Shown here: one piece after another, positions 1 to 7,148 of the stretch
How positions within the stretch are numbered: position 1 is the stretch's first letter
How the letters are laid out: each line of letters opens with the position of its first letter
Virus record (IMG/VR): IMGVR_UViG_3300007734_000555
Location: 1 to 30,061 of that record
DNA length: 30,061 nucleotides
Reading direction: 5' to 3' (one strand)
Source: a virus
Position numbers and translations under genes: made by a program
The notes under the pieces: model-generated
Databases searched by the model: none
The model's input: the letters and a program-made list of their open reading frames with translations, nothing else
What the model was told of the DNA's origin: nothing

Positions 1-11
1 GGCAAATTCAT
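1..11 (-). CDS. Start of next late/structural gene, cut by window edge
   Basis: An ATG on the minus strand (bases 11 to 9) overlaps the stop of the upstream small gene in an ATGA arrangement, the same coupling used through this operon. Only three full codons lie in the window, so the product cannot be named. Inferred from position after the portal, it could be a scaffold or capsid gene. Confidence 0.35.
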
Positions 12-247
12 ACATTCTTCTCATTTAAGTCCTCAAATGCTCTTTCGCTGACTTGTTTCAAGTTTTTCAGCCAAATAAGTATAGATAACTCACCTTTTCT
101 GAATTGTAGACTTTTTTCATCTGCAATTGTTGAAATATTATTCAAAGGTTCTATCATTTTGTCAACATCTTCCATCAAATCTATCCACCCTTGAGTGGAC
201 ATTGTTGAGAAGCGTTCCTCATAGTAGCGTTGAAGTTCTGGATTCAT
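8..247 (-). CDS. Small unknown phage protein after portal
   Basis: A 79-residue, acidic, mostly helical protein that I do not recognise. Its ATG overlaps the portal stop codon by four bases (ATGA), and its own stop overlaps the next ATG at the window edge in the same way, so it is translated as part of the packaging/head operon. It has no membrane segment, cysteine pairs or signal peptide. Position between portal and the next head gene suggests a head-assembly role, but this is inference only. Confidence 0.75.
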   Translation of the reverse strand: MNPELQRYYEERFSTMSTQGWIDLMEDVDKMIEPLNNISTIADEKSLQFRKGELSILIWLKNLKQVSERAFEDLNEKNV

Positions 248-2214
248 TGTCTCATCATCTGTTTTTCAACAATCTTAGCTTTATTCTGAATATCTGCTTC
301 TTTTAGCATCAATTCAGCAACCTTGACCCGCTTATCGAACTCTCGTGAAGCTAAAGCGTCATCAGTTGGGAGGTTCTTGGTATTAGCCGCCATACTCTTT
401 GCTTGCAACTCAATAGGCATCAATTGCGCTTCAGTCAATAACTTTTGCGCTTCAGCCTTATTCTGCTCTGCTTGTGTAGTTTGGACAGCAATCTGTGCTT
501 GAGCCAGTTGCATAGCCAATTGTTGTTGCATCTGAGCCGCTTGTTGAGCCTGTGGATCAGCCTGAGACATCTTGTCTAGCATGGCAATCAACTCAAATCT
601 GTTTGACAGAGAAGAATTAGCCATAATGCCCTTCAAAATGATAGGCAAAACAGGTGTATTAGGGCCAAGAGTCTGGAGTAAACCAATCATCTGTTGTTGT
701 TCATGCTCACGGGCAATGATTCCCAACGCTGCCGTAGGAATAAACTTCATGTCTACAGTAGGATAACGCTCTGGATCGAACTGCATATAGCGGTAGGCGG
801 CTTTGGTGATGAAGGGGATCATAAAATCCTCTTGGAAGTTCACCAAGGTACGCTTGTATTTCTTGATAATTGAGGCTACTGCCATCGAAATACCGCCCTG
901 ACCCGCATCTCTAGCAACGGCAGATACCATTCCCTGAGAGTCAAGAGTGCCTGTTGCCATCAAAAGCATACGTTCAAACTCTTTGGCAGTTTGCAAGTTA
1001 GACCCATCAGTGTTGCCAAACTTGAATGGGAACAGAATTTCATTTGGATTGCCGTTTGTCAGAATTGCTTTGCCTGGCTTGACTTCAAACTTAGCACCCC
1101 TTGGTAGACGAGTAGCATCCATAGCCATCATTGGGCTAGTTGTGAGAGCTAGTGAATCTAAGTGTGAACGAACTTGGGCATCTATGGCTTTTTGTGAGTT
1201 ATAAGCCTTCTCTACAGTGCCACGACCCAATAGCCGATTAGGAACTGTATCGTCCTGATAAGCAAGGATTGGGCGATCCTTCATCATGTATGGGTTCTTT
1301 TCTGCCTTCAGAAGAACACCATCATTGGCAATCACCACGATAGCCTCAACCAGATCGGAATACTCATCCTGAATACTGTCTTCAGGGAACAAGTCCTCTA
1401 CTTCAGCATCATCATTCTCTATTTGGTCAAGGTACTCTCTAGGAACTAATCCATAGTAAGTCAGAAGTTTTACTTTGTCATCTTCGTACTGAGTAATCTC
1501 TTGGGTAGGCTCTAAGTCCGTATCCATAGAGTCAGTACCGACTTTTACCTTGCGGTAGATGCCATCTTCTTGACCTTTAACGACCTTGTGGATAGAGACA
1601 TACTTCTCAATAGCCACACCCATACAGTCATCAATAGATGTTCCGTTGGGATCAAACAGGAAGTTACGGGGGTTTACAGGAACAATCTTGACTGCAATGC
1701 GGTCTTGTTCTACCACTCCGATAGCGGCTTGACCGATTTGACCAGGTATTGCCTGAGTAGATGGAACATAGACTTTCTCTGTTTTGACAACAATCTCACC
1801 GATACCCGTACCATATAGTTCAGCAAGTAGTTCAATCTGGTCAATAGACTTACGAATCTTATCGACCTTGAAGTCTTCCATCAGTTGAGCCTTGATAGCT
1901 TCAACGTCTAGGGGGCTACCATTAACATCACGAATATCATCTTGGATGTCAAAGAACTCACCCTGACCAAAGATGGCTTCCATGATTTCAGCATGGCGTG
2001 TCTCTACGGCTTGTTGGGTAGCGGGAGTAACGATACGGCTACGCTCGGATTCACGGGTTTTGTCTTGGGCATCCCACTCACCATTGAAGATTCGCTCGTA
2101 CTCTAGCCAATCGTCCAAATAGTTGGTGTCTCGGTAGTCCCTCCATCTATCACAATGGTCAACAACAAAGGAAACCAGTTCTTTGTCTGAATCGCTAGGT
2201 TCTTGGAATTCCAT
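244..2214 (-). CDS. Portal protein
   Basis: A 656-residue protein whose sequence and place match podovirus (P22-like) portal proteins, the dodecameric ring at the capsid vertex through which DNA is packaged and ejected. The N-terminal part (WRDYRDTNYLDDWLEYERIFNG, read in pieces around residues 24-48, then SRIVTPATQQAVETRHAEI) is the typical opening of this family. The last 130 residues are rich in Q, A, E and K and should form a long helical barrel or coiled coil, as in the P22 portal. It sits directly downstream of terminase and one small gene, and overlaps the next gene by ATGA. Length is usual for the family. Name rests on family recall and context. Confidence 0.88.
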   Translation of the reverse strand: MEFQEPSDSDKELVSFVVDHCDRWRDYRDTNYLDDWLEYERIFNGEWDAQDKTRESERSRIVTPATQQAVETRHAEIMEAIFGQGEFFDIQDDIRDVNGSPLDVEAIKAQLMEDFKVDKIRKSIDQIELLAELYGTGIGEIVVKTEKVYVPSTQAIPGQIGQAAIGVVEQDRIAVKIVPVNPRNFLFDPNGTSIDDCMGVAIEKYVSIHKVVKGQEDGIYRKVKVGTDSMDTDLEPTQEITQYEDDKVKLLTYYGLVPREYLDQIENDDAEVEDLFPEDSIQDEYSDLVEAIVVIANDGVLLKAEKNPYMMKDRPILAYQDDTVPNRLLGRGTVEKAYNSQKAIDAQVRSHLDSLALTTSPMMAMDATRLPRGAKFEVKPGKAILTNGNPNEILFPFKFGNTDGSNLQTAKEFERMLLMATGTLDSQGMVSAVARDAGQGGISMAVASIIKKYKRTLVNFQEDFMIPFITKAAYRYMQFDPERYPTVDMKFIPTAALGIIAREHEQQQMIGLLQTLGPNTPVLPIILKGIMANSSLSNRFELIAMLDKMSQADPQAQQAAQMQQQLAMQLAQAQIAVQTTQAEQNKAEAQKLLTEAQLMPIELQAKSMAANTKNLPTDDALASREFDKRVKVAELMLKEADIQNKAKIVEKQMMRQ

Positions 2215-2218
2215 AATA

Positions 2219-2653
2219 TTACCTTGTCGTATCGCTAAATGGATCGCTATAAGCGGGGTTTACTGGTGCAGAGTTTACAACAGGAGCAAAAATATCTGAA
2301 TCTTTTAACCCAAGATCACGGGCAGATTGCAATATCTGTAGATATTTATGGGCTTGGATGTCTTCAGGACGAGTGGCAAACATATCTCGAACAACATCAT
2401 AAGCTCCCGTATTTGCAGGCCATTGGCGTGTTCCTTCGCCTACCGCATCGTTATAGGCAGATACCAAAGAGAAACCAGATGTAGGATTTGGATCAAACTT
2501 TCCATCATCAAGTCCACGATTCGTTACTCGAACAGCACCAGCCTTTAAAAGAGCATCAAAGTTCAATGGACGAAAATCAGCAGATAACTTCTTATTATCT
2601 GAAGTAAGACCTTTATACTTATCTAAATCTGTGATTTTGCTTAAATAATCCAC
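2219..2653 (-). CDS. Unknown phage protein between terminase and portal
   Basis: A 144-residue soluble protein that I cannot assign. It starts at GTG, placed directly after the TGA of the large terminase (TGAGTG), with a CAGGGG ribosome-binding sequence just upstream inside the terminase end. Proline/asparagine-rich turns surround a predicted helical middle (residues 80-115), and the C-terminus is a disordered S/P/N/D tail. The next gene, the portal, begins four bases after its stop. The constant position in the packaging block suggests a head or packaging accessory role. Confidence 0.75.
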   Translation of the reverse strand: MDYLSKITDLDKYKGLTSDNKKLSADFRPLNFDALLKAGAVRVTNRGLDDGKFDPNPTSGFSLVSAYNDAVGEGTRQWPANTGAYDVVRDMFATRPEDIQAHKYLQILQSARDLGLKDSDIFAPVVNSAPVNPAYSDPFSDTTR

Positions 2654-3916
2654 TCAAACCCCTGAAATAATATCTACTGGTTGCCAATCCTCGCTGTCAT
2701 CATCTTCTTCCATGTAAGATGTAACAGCCAGTTGGTCAATATAACTAAGGGAGTCGGGCAAGTCATCGTGAACCCCTTGTGCGGGGAACAGGATTAACTG
2801 GTCTACAAACTCATCCCAATCTTCTTCCGAATTTAACACAATTCTGCCATGCTCGAACCTACCTTGTAAAGCCCAGATGATTCTGTCAGCTTTTTTTCTA
2901 TTCCCGTGGGTCAAATCTATGATGTGAGCGTATGTGTTGTTCTTTCGCATAAGGTCGCTCAGATAGGGCAAAACAGCGTTCTTTAAAGCCCCCCTCTCTA
3001 TCCCCACACTAAGGGGTCGGTAGTCCCTGATAGCCATCAGAATCTTGGCAGCAGTCTCTCGGATGTCCCATCTTCCATGCTCAATCTTCTTAACAAACCA
3101 CTTCCCATCGTCTGTTACCTTGACGATAGCAATAGAAGTCTCATCCAGACGTTTCTTAGAATTAGCCGCTTGTTTGGCAACTTCCTCGAATCCTGCAAGG
3201 TCAACAGCGATGAAGTAGCTTCCATAGTCAGGTTCTACCCCGTATTTAATCCATTCTTCCTTGAATAGATCAGAGCCAGCATTGGTAAATGAAGCCATGT
3301 ACTCTTGTTTGAAAGCAAAGGTGCTTAGAGTCTTTTTAGCACTTTCTATCTCTGCTTGGTCAATCAAGGGGTTATCAGCAGTGGTGAAGTGCCAACTCTT
3401 CCAATCAGGATCATCCTCTGACTCGCCCAACTTAAAGGTGTCGTAGAACCAGTTGCGTCCTTTGGGAGTGCCGATAAAGAGTGCTCTCCCCCGTTTATCA
3501 GACAAACTGGCACGAATGACCTGTTCCCAAGCCTCGGGTTTGATGTCGGCTACCTCATCGAGAACGGCATAGGTCAAGCTAACGCCACGCAAGGTATCAG
3601 GTCTATCAGCACCACGGACGTAGATTCTTGCTCCGTTTATCAGGGTAATGTCCAAGTTATTCACATGGCTTCCTTGGATAACCTCTCTGCCAAGGTCTAG
3701 CAGTAAGTCCCAGATAATCTGTCTTGATTGTCCCATAGTAGGACTCACATAGAGAACCGCAGAGCCTTGTGGACACTTGAGTCCTTCAATCAGTAGGGTA
3801 ACTGCCGCCATCCGTGACTTACCGCACCTACGACCAGCAGCCACAACCTTAAACCGAGTCGTGTCTTTGAATACCTCTTGTTGCCAAGGAAGAAGACTAA
3901 AGTTTAGATCAGCCAT
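2654..3916 (-). CDS. terL: Terminase large subunit (ATPase and nuclease)
   Basis: A 420-residue DNA-packaging motor. A P-loop AGRRCGKS lies at residues 27-34 and a Walker B YAVLDE at 116-121 (D120, catalytic E121). The nuclease half shows the expected acidic residues: D239 in FIAVDLAG, E307 in SVGIERG, and HDDLPDS at 383-389. ATPase and RNase H-like nuclease domains are both complete and the length is normal. The ATG overlaps the end of the small-subunit gene by eight bases. It cuts concatemeric DNA and pumps it through the portal encoded next door. Confidence 0.95.
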   Translation of the reverse strand: MADLNFSLLPWQQEVFKDTTRFKVVAAGRRCGKSRMAAVTLLIEGLKCPQGSAVLYVSPTMGQSRQIIWDLLLDLGREVIQGSHVNNLDITLINGARIYVRGADRPDTLRGVSLTYAVLDEVADIKPEAWEQVIRASLSDKRGRALFIGTPKGRNWFYDTFKLGESEDDPDWKSWHFTTADNPLIDQAEIESAKKTLSTFAFKQEYMASFTNAGSDLFKEEWIKYGVEPDYGSYFIAVDLAGFEEVAKQAANSKKRLDETSIAIVKVTDDGKWFVKKIEHGRWDIRETAAKILMAIRDYRPLSVGIERGALKNAVLPYLSDLMRKNNTYAHIIDLTHGNRKKADRIIWALQGRFEHGRIVLNSEEDWDEFVDQLILFPAQGVHDDLPDSLSYIDQLAVTSYMEEDDDSEDWQPVDIISGV

Positions 3917-4283
3917 ACTTTGCCTCTACATCTTCTGGTTGTTCAGTGTCGATTATTGTTGGCTCTTGCCCCAACCCTGTTATGTTGATGGTTACGGCAC
4001 TTCTCTGGCTCTTATCCTTTTCAAACAAAGAAACAGGAAGAGTCCTATCAAGACACATCTTCAAAGCTACTAATTGATGTGGATGGTCATCATTAAGGGC
4101 TATCTCTATCACCTTCTGAGCCACATCCTTACCTCCACTCCTAATCATCAACTCCTTTAGCTCCTTGAGCCTCTGATGGTCTGTCTTAGGCAATATAGCA
4201 GGTGGGTTGTCAGCAAACCTCTGTATGGTCATCTTGACTGAACCCTTTGGTCTACCACGACCTCTTTTTAATTTCGTTTCCAT
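3909..4283 (-). CDS. Probable terminase small subunit / DNA-binding protein
   Basis: A 124-residue basic protein directly upstream of, and overlapping, the large terminase. The N-terminus carries an AT-hook-like RGRGRPKGS (residues 7-15). Helices in residues 35-85 (HQRLKELKELMIRSGGKDVA, then ALKMCLDRTLP) are typical of proteins annotated as small terminase or packaging DNA-recognition factors in related phages. It lacks a motif that proves the role, so the call rests on position and DNA-binding character. It lies beside the 308-base non-coding gap that could hold the packaging site. Confidence 0.65.
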   Translation of the reverse strand: METKLKRGRGRPKGSVKMTIQRFADNPPAILPKTDHQRLKELKELMIRSGGKDVAQKVIEIALNDDHPHQLVALKMCLDRTLPVSLFEKDKSQRSAVTINITGLGQEPTIIDTEQPEDVEAKYG

Positions 4284-4352
4284 TTTGTCCTTTCTGGAAT
4301 GGTTTTAGCTTTTTCTGAGGGTGGGATGCTCCACAAATATCTCACAGCCCGA

Positions 4353-4371
4353 CCCACCCCCTCCCCCCCCC
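4353..4371 (-). other. G-rich tract on minus strand (possible G-quadruplex)
   Basis: The plus strand reads CCCACCCCCTCCCCCCCCC, so the transcribed minus-strand product would carry G runs of 9, 5 and 3 bases. Four GGG runs can be drawn from these. It sits about 70-90 bases upstream of the small terminase start. Length of such a tract is also prone to replication slippage and sequencing error. Confidence 0.4.
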
Positions 4372-4420
4372 ATACATTCTCTACACCTAGGGTTTCTACT
4401 ACTGTCTATCCTTACAGCAT

Positions 4421-4432
4421 AGGGTTTACCCT
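4421..4432. promoter_or_regulatory. Perfect dyad AGGGTTTACCCT, candidate operator
   Basis: Five-base arms AGGGT and ACCCT flank TT. Close copies occur at 4587-4598 (AGTGTTTACCCT), 5063-5074 (AGGGTTTACCAT) and 12523-12535 (AGGGTTTATCCCT), mostly in the two divergent control regions. This suggests a phage repressor or activator site; the binding protein is unknown. Confidence 0.4.
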
Positions 4433-4457
4433 ACTGCGTTTCTATCCAGTCCTTCCA

Positions 4458-4476
4458 AATGAGAATCGTTCGCATT
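4458..4476. promoter_or_regulatory. Fur-box-like 19-base palindrome, copy 1
   Basis: AATGAGAATCGTTCGCATT has half sites matching at 7 of 9 positions. Against the known Fur 7-1-7 core (TGATAATNATTATCA) it matches at 11 of 14 defined positions by my count. A second copy of the same design lies 89 bases further on. Binding by host Fur is inference; a phage regulator is equally possible. Confidence 0.4.
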
Positions 4477-4482
4477 TAAAGG

Positions 4483-4501
4483 TTATGCGTTTTTTGCATA
4501 A
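4483..4501. repeat. Hairpin TTATGC/GCATAA
   Basis: A perfect 6-bp inverted repeat with a seven-base loop (GTTTTTT) lies between the two palindromes. There is no T run after it on either strand beyond the loop, so it does not look like a standard terminator. Role unknown. Confidence 0.35.
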
Positions 4502-4546
4502 AGTGTGAAAGTAGCGGATGCACCTTTTCAGGGTTACTTGAATCTT

Positions 4547-4565
4547 AATGAGAACTATTCGCATT
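4547..4565. promoter_or_regulatory. Fur-box-like 19-base palindrome, copy 2
   Basis: AATGAGAACTATTCGCATT repeats copy 1 at 16 of 19 positions (all except the three-base centre) and is itself an imperfect dyad (7 of 9). The conserved outer arms AATGAGAA and TTCGCATT indicate a shared binding site rather than chance. Confidence 0.4.
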
Positions 4566-4591
4566 CCCTCATCCTATCCTTCCCTTAGTGT

Positions 4592-4825
4592 TTACCCTAC
4601 CATTGAATCCTCTGTTAAGGGCTGTTGTTTATCCGCGACAATATTTAAAATACTCATGTCCATATCTGGGCGAAACCCTTGGTTGTGGGCATAGTGGTAT
4701 AAATCCAACACATTCTCAAACCCACGGCAAATATTGCCTTTACCCGCTGAAAGCAAGATGATCCTTTGAGGGTCTGTCAATGTCCTTTGGAAATATCGGG
4801 TATTTGGTTTTGAGGGTCTTCCCAT
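4592..4825 (-). CDS. Small putative DNA-binding protein (RHH-like)
   Basis: A 77-residue basic protein with a GRPSKPN start. The segment IILLSAGKGNICRGFENVL (about residues 22-40) resembles the turn and second helix seen in ribbon-helix-helix type phage regulators, where GN-S/C-RG is common. A strong GAGGAA ribosome-binding site precedes the ATG, and a sigma70-like promoter lies at 4855-4883. It is first in the leftward packaging transcript and faces the rightward small-gene cassette, a good place for a regulator. Assignment to RHH is tentative. Confidence 0.6.
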   Translation of the reverse strand: MGRPSKPNTRYFQRTLTDPQRIILLSAGKGNICRGFENVLDLYHYAHNQGFRPDMDMSILNIVADKQQPLTEDSMVG

Positions 4826-4854
4826 GTTTTCCTCGAATTTAATGAATTTAAATA

Positions 4855-4883
4855 ATTGTATACCTATGTTCTACGGGTTTCTA
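4855..4883 (-). promoter_or_regulatory. Sigma70-like promoter for leftward packaging genes
   Basis: On the minus strand TAGAAA (-35, bases 4883-4878) is followed after 17 bases by TACAAT (-10, bases 4860-4855), 4/6 and 5/6 matches to consensus. It would start transcription about 20 bases before the ATG at 4825. The -35 lies in AGTAGAAACCC, a sequence also present at 4390-4400 on the same strand. Confidence 0.4.
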
Positions 4884-4991
4884 CTGATTTAATGAAAAGG
4901 CTCAGGAAGCCCATTTTTAGCCCCTTGGAGAGTCTCAAGCCGTTGCCGCCACTAACCCCTGAAAAAAAGTTGTTCACACCAGTAGTTATAG

Positions 4992-5000
4992 TTATCCACA
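4992..5000 (+). promoter_or_regulatory. Perfect DnaA box TTATCCACA
   Basis: Exact match to the DnaA consensus TTATNCACA. A second exact match in the opposite orientation (TGTGAATAA, 5028-5036) and a one-mismatch site (TTGTTCACA, 4970-4978) give three sites within 67 bases. Confidence 0.55.
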
Positions 5001-5027
5001 TTTTGACTCTTATATAAGACCAAATCC

Positions 5028-5036
5028 TGTGAATAA
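5028..5036 (-). promoter_or_regulatory. DnaA box TTATTCACA (inverted)
   Basis: The minus strand reads TTATTCACA, matching TTATNCACA. It faces the box at 4992-5000 across 27 bases. Confidence 0.5.
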
Positions 5037-5065
5037 CTGGTACTCCATAGGGTATAGATATTAGG

Positions 5066-5096
5066 GTTTACCATTAAGGGTTTAAAGTTGGTAAAC
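5066..5096. promoter_or_regulatory. Inverted repeat GTTTACC / GGTAAAC, candidate operator
   Basis: Perfect seven-base arms are separated by 17 bases. The left arm is part of the AGGGTTTACC motif. A weak promoter, TTGGTA (5088-5093), 17 bases, GATAGT (5111-5116), overlaps the right arm and would drive the plus-strand cassette. Confidence 0.35.
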
Positions 5097-5185
5097 ATAG
5101 GGTTTGTACTGATAGTTTTCTTTTGTTTTGTTGATATTATTACTTTACTGGCCTAGCAGAACTAGGAACCACTAAGGGCGTTAAT

Positions 5186-5398
5186 ATGAAATACACAAAA
5201 GCTGTCGATGTCTGGGCATTGTCTCAGGAACAACGCAAACAATTACAAATTGGTCAATGGGTCTTGGCGGGTTCTGCCAAAGGTCAATGGCTCGGTCAAA
5301 CTGCTAGGTCAGACGTTGCCGCATGGCATCACAAAGGAATCAAAGGTTGGAAGTCTAAAGTGTCAACCCTTCGGGCTTATGCTAAGAATTGGAGTTAA
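5186..5398 (+). CDS. Unknown small protein, first of rightward cassette
   Basis: A 70-residue basic protein, rich in W (6), K and Q. The pattern QEQRKQLQIGQWVLAGSAKG and later WHHKGIKGWKS may be a small beta fold, and I do not recognise the family. It begins 150 bases or so after the candidate promoter, with a weak AAGGG site before the ATG. Being first in an early cassette of tiny genes, a host-takeover or counter-defence role is possible but unproven. Confidence 0.7.
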   Translation: MKYTKAVDVWALSQEQRKQLQIGQWVLAGSAKGQWLGQTARSDVAAWHHKGIKGWKSKVSTLRAYAKNWS

Positions 5399-5401
5399 CC
5401 C

Positions 5402-5593
5402 ATGATTGAACTAAACCAACGCGAAAAACAAATGCTTATCGATGGCCTTGTGCAACATGACCGAAAGATTGATGCGGCCTTGAAAGATGCAAGCGACCTT
5501 AGTTATGGATTTTCCTTGCTAGTACAAGAACAAGCTCGCTATAAAAACCTCATCGCCAAACTTGAAACTTACAACGCAAAGGTCACAGCATGA
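5402..5593 (+). CDS. Unknown small helical protein
   Basis: 63 residues, almost entirely predicted helix with heptad-like hydrophobics (MLIDGLVQHDRKIDAALKDA and LLVQEQARYKNLIAKLETY), so a short coiled coil is likely. It starts three bases after the previous stop and its own stop overlaps the next ATG (ATGA). No family recognised. Confidence 0.7.
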   Translation: MIELNQREKQMLIDGLVQHDRKIDAALKDASDLSYGFSLLVQEQARYKNLIAKLETYNAKVTA

Positions 5594-5685
5594 AAAACAC
5601 GATCTTGGACTACTTAACGGCTATTGGCTTGGGGCTTTGCCTCTGTATTGGTCTAATGGCTTACTTCGATATTTTGGTTAAATAA
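5590..5685 (+). CDS. 31-residue single-pass membrane protein
   Basis: The ATG overlaps the previous stop in ATGA. The peptide has a short polar start (MKNTILDY), one hydrophobic segment of about 20 residues (LTAIGLGLCLCIGLMAYF) and ends DILVK. The coupling and the clean membrane helix argue that it is a real gene although very short. Probably sits in the inner membrane; role unknown. Confidence 0.6.
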   Translation: MKNTILDYLTAIGLGLCLCIGLMAYFDILVK

Positions 5686-5710
5686 TCTCTCTTTTTTAAT
5701 AGGCTTTCAA

Positions 5711-5920
5711 ATGCAAACAACTTCAAACAATTTTCACTCTATGCGAGGCCATGTCGCTGATGGTTGCGTAATCGTTGCGCCAAGTGGCAAACAATTCACC
5801 CTTAAAAACACAATCAAAGGTTGGATGGTTTACGGGTCTGACAATTTGCCAATTTCAGGACATTTGCCATCTGCCTATGATGTAGAATATTTTGTGGTTA
5901 ATGGCTTACAAAACAGTTAA
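5711..5920 (+). CDS. Unknown small protein
   Basis: A 69-residue soluble protein with alternating beta-type segments (GCVIVAPSGKQFTLKNTIKG, WMVYGSDNLPISGH) and a short helix near the end. No family recognised. It is separated from the membrane peptide before it by 25 bases; the leader shows only a weak ribosome-binding site. Confidence 0.65.
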   Translation: MQTTSNNFHSMRGHVADGCVIVAPSGKQFTLKNTIKGWMVYGSDNLPISGHLPSAYDVEYFVVNGLQNS

Positions 5921-6005
5921 TTTCTAGACTGTTGGCCCTTGCTTTAGGGGTCAATGGCCTAGGTGTTTAACTAGGGTTTCATAAATTTTTTAAAAGGTGT
6001 TAATC

Positions 6006-6479
6006 GTGAACAATAAACTCGCACAAACCATTTGCCAAGTTTTTGAGCAGAATCAATATTACTCAAAGTGTCTTAGAACATCTAAGGCTAATGCTCAGGC
6101 CATGTTATCAGGGCGAACCCACTATGTAGATGACTCGACCTTGCGTTACTTCAACAGTCGCATCACATCGGCTCAACCTTCAGATTTTGGAATGTTTTTT
6201 CTTATAACTGAATCGGTGGGAAAAGATAGCTATAACGGAGTAAGGGGATTTCGGTGCGTTCTATTCGACATTAACGGACAAGTCGTTTACCGACCAAGCC
6301 TTGAGGAACTAGAAAGCACTTCGACCAAGGCACAAAAAACCTTTCACGCTTGGTATGAATCATTTAATAGTGAGACTTACTACAAAGACCAAATCAAAGA
6401 GAAGATCATTCGCGTAAATCGTCAAGCGGGTTATCTTGAAGAGTGTTTAAACGCAGTTCAAGAGGCAATCGAAGCATGA
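6006..6479 (+). CDS. Unknown protein of the rightward cassette
   Basis: 157 residues from GTG at 6006; I prefer this start to the GTG at 5997 because AAAAGG at 5992-5997 then lies eight bases upstream, a normal ribosome-binding spacing. The middle of the protein is a mixed beta region (FGMFFLITESVGKDSYNGVR, FRCVLFDINGQVVYRPS) and the end is helical (KEKIIRVNRQAGYLEECLNAV). It is the largest gene in the cassette. Family not recognised. Its stop overlaps the next ATG. Confidence 0.7.
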   Translation: MNNKLAQTICQVFEQNQYYSKCLRTSKANAQAMLSGRTHYVDDSTLRYFNSRITSAQPSDFGMFFLITESVGKDSYNGVRGFRCVLFDINGQVVYRPSLEELESTSTKAQKTFHAWYESFNSETYYKDQIKEKIIRVNRQAGYLEECLNAVQEAIEA

Positions 6480-6718
6480 GCAAATACACAATCACTCATG
6501 GCTCAATCGCTTCTGTCCAATATGTCACCTTACCAGATGGGCAAAAGGTAATTGTCACCTATGCACAAGATGGCTCAGAAAAGGAATTGCCGAAATTACC
6601 CATAGAGGTGCAAGCGTTTGTTAATCGTCAGTTTGGCATTATTTTTATATTGCCTTACGAAAGCCGACAAGACTTTATTGATAACTCCATTCCTTTTGAA
6701 ATAGAGGTGAAACCATGA
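6476..6718 (+). CDS. Unknown small beta-rich protein
   Basis: 80 residues starting at the ATG of an ATGA overlap; an upstream in-frame GTG at 6443 lies inside the previous gene and is less likely. The sequence alternates strands (ASVQYVTLPDGQKVIVTYA, FGIIFILPY). Its stop in turn overlaps the following ATG. No family recognised. Confidence 0.7.
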   Translation: MSKYTITHGSIASVQYVTLPDGQKVIVTYAQDGSEKELPKLPIEVQAFVNRQFGIIFILPYESRQDFIDNSIPFEIEVKP

Positions 6719-6921
6719 GAAAACCTCCGAGTGGCTTCAAGCCAAGATCATTTGACGAGCGAATCTGTGATCTCGACCATTTGCAATTCACGCACAAGAA
6801 ACGAGCTAAACGAGGGTTTTATTATTGGTCAGAGAAAAATCCTGACCAAATATTGCACGAGTTTCATTTATCAGACTATGCCAAATGCACAACGTTTAAA
6901 CAACTTAAGGTTCAATTATGA
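6715..6921 (+). CDS. Unknown small basic protein
   Basis: 68 residues, rich in K, R, F, H and Y, which suggests nucleic-acid or protein contact. It is coupled on both sides by four-base ATGA overlaps. The overlapping +1 frame ORF (6731-6952) lacks such coupling and is a shadow. No family recognised. Confidence 0.65.
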   Translation: MRKPPSGFKPRSFDERICDLDHLQFTHKKRAKRGFYYWSEKNPDQILHEFHLSDYAKCTTFKQLKVQL

Positions 6922-7130
6922 CTCATTTATTAGGTATCGACTTTTATTATGACAACCCCAAAAACAGATTATCTATTGAAAAGATAATGAGTAAACATAA
7001 TGGGACTTTGGATTGCGTTACAGATAAGAATGGGATTTTCTCATTTAAAGATAATGATTCAAGACAAAAAGCAGATCACGAGCTTTACAAACTTGGGATT
7101 ATTTCCGATCCCGTCACAGAGATCGTTTAA
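6918..7130 (+). CDS. Unknown small protein
   Basis: 70 residues; begins at the ATGA overlap with the gene before it. It has a FYYDNPKNRLSIEKIMSKH start and looks like a small alpha/beta fold with no cysteine or membrane segment. Unknown function. Confidence 0.65.
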   Translation: MTHLLGIDFYYDNPKNRLSIEKIMSKHNGTLDCVTDKNGIFSFKDNDSRQKADHELYKLGIISDPVTEIV

Positions 7131-7148
7131 ACACATTGGAGAATAAAA

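Larger units (their letters stand above)
4284..4591. other. Non-coding gap upstream of small terminase
   Basis: No convincing gene lies in these 308 bases; the plus-strand ORF at 4299-4508 has no phage-like sequence or ribosome-binding site. The gap contains a long C tract (4353-4371), a perfect dyad AGGGTTTACCCT (4421-4432), two 19-base imperfect palindromes (4458-4476 and 4547-4565) and a 6-bp hairpin (4483-4501). It is the likely place of the promoter for the terminase genes and possibly of the packaging recognition site. Confidence 0.6.
4826..5185. other. Divergent control region, candidate replication origin
   Basis: This 360-base stretch without genes separates leftward packaging genes from the rightward small-gene cassette. 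It contains three DnaA-box-like sites (4970-4978, 4992-5000, 5028-5036), then an AT-rich stretch (about 5041-5150) with repeated GGGTTT elements and an inverted repeat GTTTACC/GGTAAAC (5066-5072 and 5090-5096). DnaA boxes next to an AT-rich stretch is the usual shape of a bacterial-type origin. Function is inferred. Confidence 0.45.

Noticed and set aside
947-1204. Plus-strand ORF within the portal gene
   Set aside because: Antisense shadow of the portal; no start signals and no family-like sequence.
4299-4508. 69-codon plus-strand ORF in the gap before terminase
   Set aside because: No ribosome-binding site, odd composition (P/T/S rich from the C tract), and the gap is filled with regulatory-looking repeats.
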